In this document: positions 13,501 to 28,500 of the stretch, piece after piece | How positions within the stretch are numbered: the stretch's first letter is position 1 | How the letters are laid out: every line of letters starts with the position of its first letter | Source of the DNA: Symsagittifera roscoffensis | Lineage: Eukaryota > Xenacoelomorpha > Acoela > Convolutidae | NCBI RefSeq assembly: GCF_963678635.1 | Contig: NC_087067.1 | Span: 52,942,233-53,006,232, forward strand | DNA: 64,000 nt | Direction of reading: 5' to 3' | Notes under the pieces: generated by a model | Databases searched by the model: none | What the model was told of the DNA's origin: nothing | Seen by the model: the letters and a program-made list of their open reading frames with translations, nothing else | Made by a program: the position numbers and the translations under genes

Positions 13501-16500
13501 AATTTTGGCATGGTTCATAATAGATTATTTCACACATAATATTGATTTAATTTCACAAGCAAGAAAAAATTTTAGACCCCAAAACTCAAACGATGATACT
13601 GCCATCACAGAACAATCAGACTATGTTTGGGACCCCGAATGGTCTCATCCCGCATTCATAAACTTCCCACAATCAATCTCAAGCCAAGCAATAAGTACGA
13701 TATCTTATATAAGAGATTATGTAAAAGTAATACCATTAACCATTGATGCAACACCATTAAACTATAATACATTTTTACCCGATATGCAAAATAATAGTTT
13801 AAACTCTACAGTCATACACAATGAAAACCTCAATGGAACTAGGAATCTTACTCAACAAGATATCCAGACACCATCACACTTCATAAATGAAGAAATCGTA
13901 CACACAACAACTACACAACAAAGTATTTCACCAATACGTCCAAACTTAACAACACCAAGAAATACAAATCCTTCACAAACACAGGTAACCTTACAATCAA
14001 CCGTTAAACCTTCGGTTGCCCCAAAATATTCACACATGGATTACCAAACATACAGACCCATGACAATACCGCCAAAAACACGCAAAACGTTCACTAGAAA
14101 CAATTTTGCAGACCATAATTATAATTACACACATCCATCAAAAACAAATTATCAACCACGAAAAAATTTTAGTAATTATACAAGATCTCGAAACTAGGAT
14201 AACTCAATGGCACCACCTAATTCAGTAAATTTCCAAACAAATTTACATCCTCCACAGGATCGTAGTGAAAACTATCCATTTTTTCAACAAAATAAAAATA
14301 AAAAACAAACATCTTATCAAATGGATTACTTATCCTCAGATGATGATTTCTTACAACCAGATATATTTGCACCCTATAATCAAGAATATCGTGGACAAGG
14401 AATACAGAAACCACATACATATCATAGAATTTTTTCTCCACAACCAATAGATACACAAAATCAACAACCAATTCAGCAACAAAACCCAATTAATACACAA
14501 TCTTTTCAACCAATTCAGCAACAAAACCCAATGATTGCAAACTCGTACCAACCAACACAAATGCAAAATGAAATACCACTCCCATATTATCTTCAACAAC
14601 ACGAAATAACAAGAAATCAACTTTCAAATTTTTCTCAAATGCCAAATGCAGCAGAATCATTACAAATGACAATGAATCCATACCTTATGGGTGGATCATC
14701 AATAACATCAAATAAACCTTTAATGGTATTCACAGGAACAGACCCTGAATATTCTGTAGAAGACTATTTAAATGCAGTAACAGCAAATTTAATTTTAAAT
14801 ATAGGACCCGAACCAATTAATACGCCACTACATCAAAACTGGATACATCGACGCACAGCGTTGATACAAACAACTTTAGACGGCGCAGCCCAAAAATGGT
14901 TTTCAGTATTGCCTATAGAAATAAAATCAAATTGGAAAAGGTTTACACAAGAATTTTCAAAAATGTTTGACTCCGAAAGAAACAAACAACAACAAAGAGT
15001 TTTATGTAATGAATTTCGCAGATTACCAAACGAAACCATCAAGCAATTAGCAGTACGAATTGAAACACTAGTTCGAAAAGCATATTCATTAAATACACAC
15101 GACTATAAAAACACAAAGATGACAGAAATCTTAATGATGACCTTAACACCGCAATTAAGAAAAATAGCAATAAAAAAGAGAGCATCCCATCCTTCTTCAA
15201 TTCGAGAACCCGATTTAGATTTTCGAAAACTAGTAGACAAACTAGAACAAGCAGAAATCACAATGAAACTCGAAGAAACGGAAAATCTGAAATTACAATA
15301 CGTTAACAGAATTGAAACAGCTTCCACAAATATAAACAATATACAGGAATCAGATACAGACCTCGTTGAAAAAATCACTGAAATACTCAATATTTACGAA
15401 AAACACCCAAACTTTAAAGGCAAACCATCTTTCAAAAAATGGTGTAATTATTGCCGACGATACGGACATAGTATTTCTGAATGTAGACAAAAACAGCAAG
15501 ACAATCAAAATAAACCTCAAAAATATAAAGAACCAAATAAATCATTCTATCAATACATGAAAAAAGATCAAAATCTACCGAACAAAACTGTGTACAGCAA
15601 CAACAGTTCAGGAAAACCACTCCCGAACAATACAAATTATACAAGAAATCAATCACCATATAACTCAAGTTATAGAGGAAGATCACCAGAACGAAGAAAT
15701 ACGCAAAATTCATCACAAAATCACTACAATAGACCAAATAGTCGAAATAACTACTCCAGATCAAATTCAAATACAACACGATTTGTTTCTAGATCTAATT
15801 CCCAATCAAGAAATAATTACTATCCAAACAATCAATCACGAAATTCATCATACAATAGGAATAGAAACTACTCCAATAATCGGAATAGAAGTTATTCAAA
15901 CAACCGAAACCAGAATTACCCGAACAATCGATCAAGGAATAACTCATATAATAGATCGAACTATAACAGACCAAACAATAATTACCAAAACAGATCACCA
16001 AATAATTCACAAAATCGACATTCAAGTTATAATAATCGTTATAGAAATTATTCCCAATCACCACACAGGAATAATAACCATTATAATAATTCTAATAATC
16101 GCCATAGAAGTAGTACACCTAAACATCAAAGGAATATAAATCAAGTACAATCAAATCCAGAAACAACATCAGACCCTCCAGGTATTGACGACACAGTAAA
16201 TGATGTGTTACAACTCAATCAAATAAACTGTGAATCATCAGACTCAGAAAGTGAAACAGAAAACACTCTCTCCATCAATATGATAAAAGTCGAAAATGAC
16301 TATGAACCTGTTATATATGAACAACCTTTTTCATCACACATATATGAGAATCAATCAGAACTCCTTCACAATTATTATATTGAACCCATCCATTCCACAC
16401 CGACGACACAAAAAACTAATGAAATTAACACTACAAATCAACCCAATGAGAACGAAAAAACAAAATGCTTGAATACAAATCACATCTATCAAAACATACA

Positions 16501-19500
16501 AAAAGAACAACCCAAAGAAAAAATTTGGACAATACCATTTCTTTTAGAAAGTCCAAGAAGCAAAGAATTTCAACCACCAGATCTTGAAATTGATTTTTTA
16601 ATTGATTCAGGAGCAGAATCAAATATAATAAACATTCCCACATGGAATGAAATAAAAACCTTACACCCAAAGCTAACACCTCTTGAAACCTCCTGCAAAC
16701 TAGCAACAGCACAAGGATCAGCATTAATAAACTACGGAAAAATTCAATTATTTCTTCTCCCCACAAGAACAATGGAGCAAAACAAAATTTTAACCAAACC
16801 ATTTAAACAAATATTCCATATCACTGATATTAAACACAATATCATTGGAATACCATTTATCTCTAATTATATACCAACAATCAACATCTTGAAAGAAAAC
16901 ACTTGAAACCACTATCAGGAAACATCTATAATTTTTCAATCAAACAAGTTCACCAATATGATAAAAAACAAAACAAACAAAAATTTTATATGTCAGATTT
17001 TGAATTCAAACCTATTCATAAGTTTTTCAAAATCACAATCTCATCAATAAAATATTTGAAAAACTCGAATTCAGATATTATTTCCTTACATGTATACAAC
17101 AATACACCTTACCAAGTAACATTACCTTTAGGACTTTTAGGCTATTGCGAAACCAACGCTACAATATCACCAATACACGAAAAAGCATATCGTGTAAATA
17201 ATATACTCCAATTACTAGATATTTGCCAATCCACAATCCTTAATGAAGAATTATCTATAAATAATATAATAAGTAACGAAAACAGAAATACGGATTATTT
17301 CACAAAAACCCCATATTTCAAACCTACATTCAACATAAGTAACTACACAGAGAATCAACAGAAATTTTTAACAATGTTTAATTTCCAACATTCACAAATA
17401 ACACAAGACGAATTTGAAAAACTAGCCAAACAGCTAATTAAATATTCATCAGTCTATGCAACATCCAAATTTGATGTTGGCAAAATCAGCTCATCACTAC
17501 ATCTCCCATTAAAACCAGACGCAGTTTTCAAAAAACAAAGAGCAAGTAAAGTACCAATTCACTTACACGATAAAGTGAACAGATTACTCGACATTTTAGA
17601 ACAATACAACATTATATCACCAGTAAACAAAGAAGAACAACCAAAAGGCAACACATTTATCAACCCTGTTATCATTCTAGCCAAAGGAGAATCATTAAAA
17701 ATTGTTCTCGATGCTAGATACCTCAACTCACTCATAGATGAATCAAAGTGTAATTGGCCCATTGAACCAATACAAGTTATTTTAACAAAAATAAACGGAA
17801 AATACTTTACCACCGCCGATATGAATAGTGCATATAATCAAATGCCATTAGATGAACAATCACGACGTTTAACACAATTTGTTATTGGAAACCAACAATA
17901 CGAATTCAACCGCTTATTCTATGGAATATCCATAGGACCAGCAGCATTTTCAGCTTTTATGAGCAAAATTTTTAGACCACTAATACTCAAGAAAAACGCA
18001 ATCACCTATTTAGACGATGTTTTTATGCAATCACAGACAAAAGAGGAAATGTTCAATGTTTTAGAACAATATCACCAAATACTTCAGAACGAAAATCTGA
18101 AGGCCGCCCCCGATAAATCACACTTCTTTTTGACAAGAGTTAAATTCTTAGGACATAATATAGAAAGAAAAACAATCACTCCATTGAAATCACGTATAGA
18201 CGCTATTCAAAAACTCCAACCACCAACAAATAAAAAGAAAATCCAAGAATTCCTTGGAATGTTAAACTTTTTAAGCAAATATGTTTATAAAATGCAATTA
18301 TATCTACGACCATTCTATAATATACTTAGACAACAAAATAATTTTGAATGGAATACAGAACATCAAGCACGATTTGAAGAAATTAAAAAACTTCTAACTG
18401 AACAAATTTCAAACACAATTCCAGATTCAAATCAACCATTTTATGCAATGTGCGATGCTTCGAACTTTGGCATCGGCGCAGCATTATTACAATCACATAA
18501 TGGTACAAATAAAATGAACCTCATATCAGCAAATTCTCGATTATTCACTCAAACAGAGCTACGACTCTCAACTCTAATGAGAGAATGTACAGCCATAATA
18601 TATACACTAACAGAATATGAATTTCTGATACTTGGATCAAAACATCCCACAGTTCTATTCACAGACCATAAACCAATCATCTTTCTTTTTACACAAAAGT
18701 CTAATCCAAACCACCGAGTTTATAGATTTCAACTAATTTTAATGAAATTCCCAAACTTACATATAGTTTGGACCGCAGGAAAAAATCTTGCATTACCAGA
18801 CACCTTAAGTCGAAATACGCCACCTGAATTACTTACACGTAAAACCACAGTTGAAATACCCAAAAATATAAAATTCTACCTTGCAGAAAATGAAACATCA
18901 CCCCGACTAGAATGCAAATATGTAGTAAAAACTGACGTTGAACAATCACAGATAAACAATCTACAACACTTCCCACTTTATTTAGATTGTCAAAATAATC
19001 ACTATGAAGTTGACCTACTTGGAACATCAACTTTTAAACCAATCCCATATTCACAATGGATAAAAAATAACACCCAACAAAAAAGAATAAAACAACACCC
19101 GCCTAAAAAAGACCATTTTCTACTAATTGAAAAAGAAAATTTAACTGATAAAATAAACTTATCAGGACCACAAACAAACGATTCAAAATACACAATAAAT
19201 CAAGTTTTTGACCTCCATGACCCACTTGATACAATACCTTTATCTAAATTAGAAATTGAAAACATTTTTCTCCCCCCAACAGAAACAATTACAATTTCAA
19301 CACTGAAACAATATCAAAATCTTGACCCAGTAATTCGACAACTAAAATCATGGCACAAATATAAAACTAAACCCGTCAAGGCAGATACAACTATTTTAGG
19401 AAATAAAACACTCCTCCGATATTTTCGAAAATTCAATAATACAACAATTAACGAAAACACAGACCTTCTAGAATACAAATTAAATGAATCTACAGTTCCC

Positions 19501-22500
19501 TGTCTCCCTTTAAGTATGATTCTCATAGCTTTTAATATTTCACATACACAAAATATTAAAGGACACTCTGGATCAGAAAAAACATATTCAAATTTTATAC
19601 AAAACTTTTATTTCCCAAATGCACCAATTTGGATAAAAATACTATGCAATGACTGTATAGTATGCCAACTAAATAAACCTTACCCAAATCAAAAACAAAT
19701 AGCACAAAAACAAGATTTTAAAGGACAAAGTTTGTACTTTAACCATCGTATCTCATTTGATACTAAAGGACCAATTTCACCCTCATCAGAAGGAAACTCC
19801 TACATTATGGTAATTGTTGACGCATTTACACATTATGTAGCACTTAACCCAGTACCACATTGTAACGCTTATTATGCTTACACAACGCTTTATGAACACT
19901 GGATAGCAAAATTCGGACTACCAGAAATTTTAGTTACAGACAACGGTACAGAATTCATAAATAATGAAACCATCACACTATGTCATCTCTATAACATCAA
20001 ACACAAACCACGTACATCTCACGCACCTTGGACAAACAGCTTAGTCGAAGGTATGAACCGTTCATTACAAGAATATCTCAGATGTATCATCAATGGAAAT
20101 GATACAAGATACACCGAATGGTCAGCAGATGTAAAATTATTTCCCTTAGCATATAATTCACAAATTACGACAACTCTAGGAATGTCACCATATGAAATGG
20201 TTTTTAACCAAAAGCCACGCAAACCAATAATGTTTACAGCAAACTCTCATAAAAACGCACAAGGTTATTGTCAACCAAATAAAGACTCAATTTGTTATAA
20301 CCTACCATTACATACACACGATGAAGATCATTTTCATCACCCACAAATTCTTAAATTAGCCTCCGGTACACACACCGAATGGATTTTAAACAGAGATAAA
20401 AAACACAATGAAACTTACCAAAAAGTAACAAAAAAATTGTTACAAAGGCAAAATATTAATGAACAAATAAATTCACGCTTTACACCAGCCTCCGATTTAA
20501 AAATTGGAACATTTGTTTTAATACCCAATTTTAATACTCAAAAAGGAATTTCAAAAAAATTACAACCCCTTCGTAAAGGACCATACCAAATAATTGCAAA
20601 ACCCACTGATGTCACATATAAAATCACCGACTCAGACAAAAAAGAAATCGTTCAACACCGAAATAACCTATTACCTTATTATCCAAAAGAATACGCACTC
20701 CGCGAACTAACTCAATTATGTTCTTTTACAGGTTTACAAGTTATTCAAAATGACCCACATACGGAAAATACAACAAAGGAACAAAAAGATGTTCACCTCA
20801 AAAACCAAATAACAAAATCAACCACCACAAAAAACAACACAAAAAATCTAGATCAAAATACATCTCAAAAAGAAAGAAAAAATAGAAAAATGCCAGAACA
20901 AATAATACCCCAAGAACAAATCGACAAATCAGAACATAGAGAGTCTTCACGACTTAGAAATCAACCACGTAAAAATTATAAATTATTCATCCCACAATCT
21001 AAAATATTAAAGAAAGTTGAATTTCAAAAACAACTTTAATTCTACATTTAATCATCTTTGCACCTCTGAAACATTTTACACTTTCACTTTTCAAGATAAC
21101 ATGCTGACAAACACGCAGCGATTCTAGTTCAAAATTAGCCAATAGGATTCATCCAATCCGTCACCTTCTATAACTTTAACACAAACCAACTAGACGAAAA
21201 ATATTAAACTCCAGGCATATCTATAACTATAACTCTACGACCTCCAGGTCAAAAATAAGCAAACCACTCCAACTTGACAACTAAAATAAATATCATCATA
21301 ATATCATAACCCTCCCTTATCTAATAAACCAAAGATCAACAATATTTCCCCAACTCAGACCTCAAATATCCCCCAAACAAATATGTTAAATTAGCCTAAA
21401 GTAAAAGAACGACCATTTTATTTAGCCTAAAGTATAAAAATCTCAAAAATACCCCAGATCATTTGACAAATGAAAATAAAGACAAAGAAGACCTCCCGAT
21501 CACCATAAAAATTGCCCCCAACAATTTTTTACAAAACTCAACCCACTTGTCAAAAAACTAATAAATAATCCGACCACACTTGAAAATTGCCCCAAACAAC
21601 AAAAAATATTCGATCACGAAGTCATTTCTTAAATGCTCTTCCATCAAATAGTCACTAAAATTATCACAAACCTCAAACAATTTTTTACGATACTTGAAAC
21701 TTTCATAATATTTCTTTTTGATATCCTTGAATCTTTTCTAATAATCTTAATCATTTTTTGTAATATTTTTTAAATTTTCTACACTATATTCGAACTATTT
21801 CTCCAACTTTCAAAAACCCTTGATTATATCCACAGGTACGATTCATACAACTTGTCTAAATGATACGAACTATTTTCAGTAGAACTGATATTTTTCTACT
21901 ATTTGTAATTTTCATAACATTTCTATCATCCCTCATTTTGACCATATGCAAATGTATAAAGAAAGCAATCATCACATTCGCTCTAGCAACAATCCTCCTA
22001 ATTCTTTTCTTAGAAGAATACTATAATAAACATAAACTTTTTCACTAAAAGAATAGACCAAAAAGCTATCAAAAATTGCTACCCAACAGTCACAAAGTCA
22101 GACTTCACCGACATCATCCCAAGATAACCCAACAACACCTTCAACTACCCAAAATCCTCAAACATCTACACGAATTTCCTTTCAAGATAACCCATACACT
22201 TTTGAAGAACGACACGCTCGCTTATCTGAACCACTAGAACCAGTTCAACGACAAGCACCTTTGAGTGAACCAACATATAACTTATACCCAACACTACCAC
22301 AAGAATTAAGTAGAATAAGAAATCCTAGTCAAAACCAAAATACAGTCGAAATAAATAGACAAATTATACATCCTCGACGAAACAGAAATTTTCAAACACC
22401 CCGAGTTCATTTTGATATACCTCAATCCCCATCACAAAACACTCCAGAAAACCCCATTGGTATATTACCAGAAACCCCTACGCTTCTTTCACAACGTAGC

Positions 22501-25500
22501 ACCTCAAGCCTACCATCAGATTACTTAGGTTCAACACCAACATCTGAACAAATACGTGAAAATCCCTTTAACCCCCCAAACCAGGCATCACGACTACCAT
22601 ATTGGACAACACATTCATTACACAAGGTGAACTAAATTCAGTCAATGATCCAATAGATATTTCTACGGATACAACAACATCCTCATCACTACCAGAAACA
22701 TTATCACTACCATCAACACCATCAATAAGCCAGATTTCACCACCACCTTTTAACTTAAATTTCCCAAATAACCTCGACGCTAGATATCGAGAACAATCAT
22801 CAACAAATATCCCTTTAAGACTAGATTGGAATACATTTACAGCACCTCCACCATTATTTGGACAACATCTAGAAAGTAATCGCCTTCACAACTGGGCATT
22901 TAATAGATTACAATACCGACAAGACATTCACGACGATATCCGTGATCACAATATCCAAATACTCCAACAAAACAGTTTACAATTAAAGTTTGAAATCACA
23001 GTTAAATTAAACAACATTACTCAACATCCCTACCCATTAAATCCACCAAACATAACAGCTCAATCACTACCACCACCATTTATAACCACTGAAGTAATAT
23101 ATAAATACGACAGATATACCAAAAAGACAATTGGTTACATCACATTTTATAACCCATACTCAGGATTATCATACACATGTATATTCTAAAATTATTAATT
23201 TTTCTCCAACTCCTTTTTCTAGTAATCTCAAATCAAAACATAAACCCTTCTCCCCGCACAGGACCCCAAGATTTATTAGTAACACATTACGATTGTGAAG
23301 AAAACGAACAAAAAACACTACACAAGTATGCAATAAATCAAGTATCACAATGCGAAACAGAACCCCAAGCCATAGAAACTACAAATGTAATAGCAACACT
23401 TTATTCAAAAGCCCGAGCAACAACAGTTACAGGATATAAATTCACAGCAACATTTTCTGAAAAGAAAGTACATTGTTCACAAGTCTCAAACGGAAATAAA
23501 AACCGACTTGACCATGAATCATTCTACCAGAGTAATAAAGAACGACTTTTACATCTCAATCCCGAAGATTGTAAAAATGAGTTACTCCGACTAAACATCA
23601 CAAAAAATAAAAACACAGATAGAAAGTTAGTATATTTCCAAGTTTTTTCAGATTCTGTACATCAAGCAGAACTTGAAAGATATCAAGGACATATAAAATT
23701 AGATGAAAAGTACCCATATAACGGCGCACACGGACGATTAACCTATGACATGCACGATAAACACTGGATACCACACATTGGTATAAATAACCCATCAAAC
23801 TGCAAAGCAGACACAAAAAACAAAGGATACCAAGAGATCATGTTTTTCGATTGGAAAATACAACTCGAAAAAATACAACTCACACGAGATTTATCAGACA
23901 ACACAATGATCTATCAAGGAATTAGATTACCTTGTAAAAACGACCAAGGTTATTGCGACCCTACAACACGAACACAAGCAACAATTGTTTGGTTCCCCGA
24001 AGACACATGTACAACATTTCAAGTAGCAAAAATACACGCTCGTATGATAAAATTTCACGAAAAATATTTTATACAATCAATACCATATGAACAAGTAAAT
24101 CCATTACGAAAAATAAGTTCTAATTTTAGAAACATTCATAATATAGAAAATAAATTAACACGTTTTCAAATATATCAAGAAACAGAACTTGCATGTAAAT
24201 ACAGAAACCCACTTCACAAAACACAATACTCCGAAATATTAGTTGAATACGAAAATGGATTCGACATGACCACTGGAAAAATAAAAGTCGACCCATACGC
24301 CACAAGTTATCCTCCAAATGAAGGAACATCATACATACCAGTTCATTTTCAAAAAAATACAGGTCAACCTGGTGGACATCTAAAAACCCAAGACGCTCAA
24401 AGCACACGTTTACAAGAACTATCACTAAAGAATAGTACATATTTTGTTTACAATCACTTGCACTAGCAGTATTAAAAATACCCTACGCAGGATATTTACT
24501 ATCAGGAAATAGATCAAATTTTTTAGACTATGAAGGAAACATCTTATGGTTTTATACTTGTACTAAAAAAGTATCACCACTATACGTTTTTGAAGATAAA
24601 CGATGCTATAAAAGAATCCCTATCTTTTATAAGAATAAAGTACATTTCGTTGACACACTTTCACGAAGAACCTATTTCTGGGATACCGCAGTCCCATGTG
24701 GATCAGAAAATAGCCACAATGTAGTACAACTAAACCCTGATGAAGATAAATATTACCTTCTCACCCCATATCCCACATTAATGCAATCACTCAAAAAATT
24801 TTCACCAGAAAGCATTCGCGCTATCGCTCGAAACCCAAATATAGACTTACAATCAATAGGAATATACTCAAAATCAGATATTCAACATCACATTAGAACA
24901 CAACAATTCCAAGAATTATTAACACAAATGGACACAATACAAAGACAATCAATTGACCAAAACTTACGCAAACTTGCCGAAACCGCAGGATTTGCAGACA
25001 TCTATACGCAAGACTATAGCGGATATTTTAAAGACATTAAAGATTATATATATCTAAACGGTGAAAAATACCGTCCCCAAGATATATCACCTATCAATAT
25101 TTTTAGCTTTGTTACACTCAAGAATGAGATTCTTGATTTTCTAGGATGGCCCTACTACATCTTAGAAAAACTGACTATTTTATACGCAATGTTTAACTTT
25201 ATTGGATTTCTTTTTTCACTCTTAAAAGGAATCTATAACACATGTGCTATACACACACAAGTCAATAGACAAGCAAGTGTAGCACGCATACTATTTGCAG
25301 GATTTTTTGGAATCTTTTCTACATCTATAAACAAAATTCTTTTAGACGCACAAATAAAAGAATATAACACAAAAATAGCAACAAGACAGAACACATACGA
25401 CGAAGAACATAACAATGTAGACACAACGCCAACAGCACCACAGTTACCACCCCTACCACATAACCATCCATTATCCCTAGTCCCACGTAATTTTCGAAAT

Positions 25501-28500
25501 TTAGCCATAACACATAATCAAAATTTTAGACCAACCATATCACAAAGTCCCATCCAACATATAATGCCACACCACTCACAAGATGAAAATACTTATGAAC
25601 AAATTATAGAACAACCCCATACCACCGCTTTTCAGTCTCAAAATAATAATTTTTTTAGCCCATGATGAGCCGACAACTTGGATCCCTACACCGATCAAAT
25701 TCCCACCCAACGAACCTCACCACTCCAATCCCAATAATACCACTTTTTGCTTTTCCGCCACCCGATTTCCCCACCAGTAATGTAACATCCGGCATGAATT
25801 CCGATACTAATTCACACATCTCAGTTTTATACTCCATCTCACAACTCAATAACCCGAATATTGAAACCCCCGATGAATTTGCCGACTCTGAACCATCTCC
25901 ATCAAATAATTTTCACACCAATTCCTCAAATTTTTCCCAACCCCCTTTTCAACCCATACTACCAAATAACCCTGTCCCAACCAATTCTACACCCTCTTAT
26001 GCTTCCCAAGTCACTCCAACCTACTCCTCACTTCACTCAGACCAATCATCTCATTCTCCAGACACCCCCCGAATCTCCCCAGAACTAGATAATTTCATTA
26101 CCCTACAACAACAACCCTACCACCTTGACACCCCAACCATAAACCAAATCTCATCCACAATAGATTCATCCAACCCTCCTACCCCTACACCCTCTTCAAT
26201 TTATACTGAATCATTAGCACCATCATCCACATCTACTGAATCTTCACTCAGCACTAATAGAGCTTACCGCACTTTTAAAAGAAAGTTCCCCAACCATCCT
26301 TTCCCAGCGAAACCAGGAACAGCCCGTGAATATATCAACCATCCAAAACACACTAACACAAAAGAATTTTTAGCTATCACTTTACCCTCATTTCCACAAT
26401 ACACCTTAAACACCCCTCACGACACTAACGAGACACGTAACTTTGTAGACGAACACGTTTTAATGCCTACCCTTCCTTGGACCTCATATTATCATTTTAC
26501 TAATCCCCTTTGCTTACCTTTATCTAACACTCACATCGATATAGAACGAAACAAGGACATGCTATATCGACTCACTACACCACTAACACCTAGACAATTT
26601 ACTTACATTGGATATAAAAAATCACTAAAAACACACACTGCACCCCGAGCTAATGAATATACACTAGAATATTACGATCATAACATCATCAGAACTAACC
26701 AAGATCAATTCTTAGACGACGATCGCTTCGCTAACCCACAAATCACCGAGAAATTTTTCATTAAAACACCATATGTATTTACACTAAATATCTTCGATCG
26801 CAAGTTTGACCACATTATTTCAGAAGCACTAACAGACACACAAGCCTACGAAAGTTTTAAAGAACGCTTCCAAATATTTTCACTAACCTTTCATTTCCTT
26901 GCACCACATGAAAGAGATTTGCACTGCTCACACGATATTATGTTGCGCACTAAACAAACACACACATATACTTATTATCGTTTCATCCAAAATCACTTTG
27001 ACCTACACACTCCCTCCAGACAACCACACCATCGTTTTCAATTCATCAATTCCAAATACACCTCACCATTCTTTCTTAACTTCACATATTGCATTAAAGA
27101 TACTAACCTTCATGGTATTCTTCGAAATTATGATCCCATAACCCAAATGTATATTTTTTGTCCCATCACCAAGACCTTCAACGCAGAAGAATCCCGACCC
27201 TTCCTTATCCCACACGAGTTTGTACAACCTATAGAAATCCCCATTTTAGAATTCATCGATAACACTAAATTCAATCAAAAATTGTATAATCTAATCCAAA
27301 ACACACCTTATGAATTTGCAGTTGGCACTGAAGAACTAACCACCATTAAAGCACTTCAATTGCTTTGGCCACTACTTCAAACTAAAAATATCATCTGCAT
27401 TTTAGCTAAATTACTAACAACTTCAGATCTCATCCACGACATCTTCCCCCACGGTTTCTTCCCCGACGACTAACAGGTAAGTATGAATTATACATATTAC
27501 TAACTAATTAAAATGTTAGAAACTCACCATTCTTTATCCATGTTTTCTTTAGAATTTTAGCCTTCATCCAACGATCATCTGAAAAATTCACAAAAGAAAA
27601 ATAAAAAATAGCAAACTTCTTCAAAACTGTTTAAAACCCTATTAAATTTTTGCACCAACAATTAAATAAATATAATACCAATGCAGTAATTTAATTTATA
27701 AATTTTTCCCCCACAAGCAGTAAATCTAAAAATGATGAAAATTTGTAACTTAATTTTCCCCAACAACTAGCAGTAAAATTAAAAATTCTATGTAATAAAT
27801 TGATAAAACGAAAATGCAGTACTAACCTTTTGATATTTCCATTCATTCGCACAAACATTCTATCCACACTCGCACAGCTCGCCCACGAAGAATTGTTTAA
27901 AATAATGAATTTCAGTTTCAAGCTTTCACACTCGATAACTCTAACACAAGATAACACGTTTCAAACTTTCCGTTAACCCGGTTGGAAAGGAATTATACAC
28001 TAAACAACACTAACCAACGCAGCTTACTAAACACCACAAATCATAGAATAACAGCATGACTAAGAAAAGGAAACCAACGGTACCCAAACCGGATTAACCC
28101 AGTTTAAAACTGGATAATTTATTCTTTTGAAGACTATTATAAAGTCTAAGAAAGAAATAATAAAACACAAAAAAGTCAAAAGACAAACCCATACCACAAA
28201 CAATTTGATTTTTGAAAAAAGGACACAACCAACAAGACATAAGAAAAACCACAACAAACCCAACATAAAACGTTGTCACATAACAGGACCTCTCACAAAA
28301 ACCGCATGCAATCATACTCCCACTCCTGGCCTAACCCACCAGGAAGGACGTCCTGAGCATGCTCTATAGCCGGCCTAACCCACCGCGCTACATTCACGCT
28401 TTGTGACACACACTCCTATTTTTAATAAGAGCTACTCAAGGGTGAGTAACTCTTCAAAATAACTGAACTAAAACAAAAAGCTTTTGTGAAAACAACTAAC

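Noticed and set aside
15783-16139. 118-codon frame rich in Ile/Thr inside gag
   Set aside because: A shadow of the Arg/Ser/Asn repeat region in another frame; the repeated codons keep the other frame open.
28330-28380. tRNA-like A-box (GTAGCGCGGTGGGTTAGGC) on the minus strand
   Set aside because: No B box at the right distance and no cloverleaf; the B-box-like sequence near 28,945 is on the wrong side.
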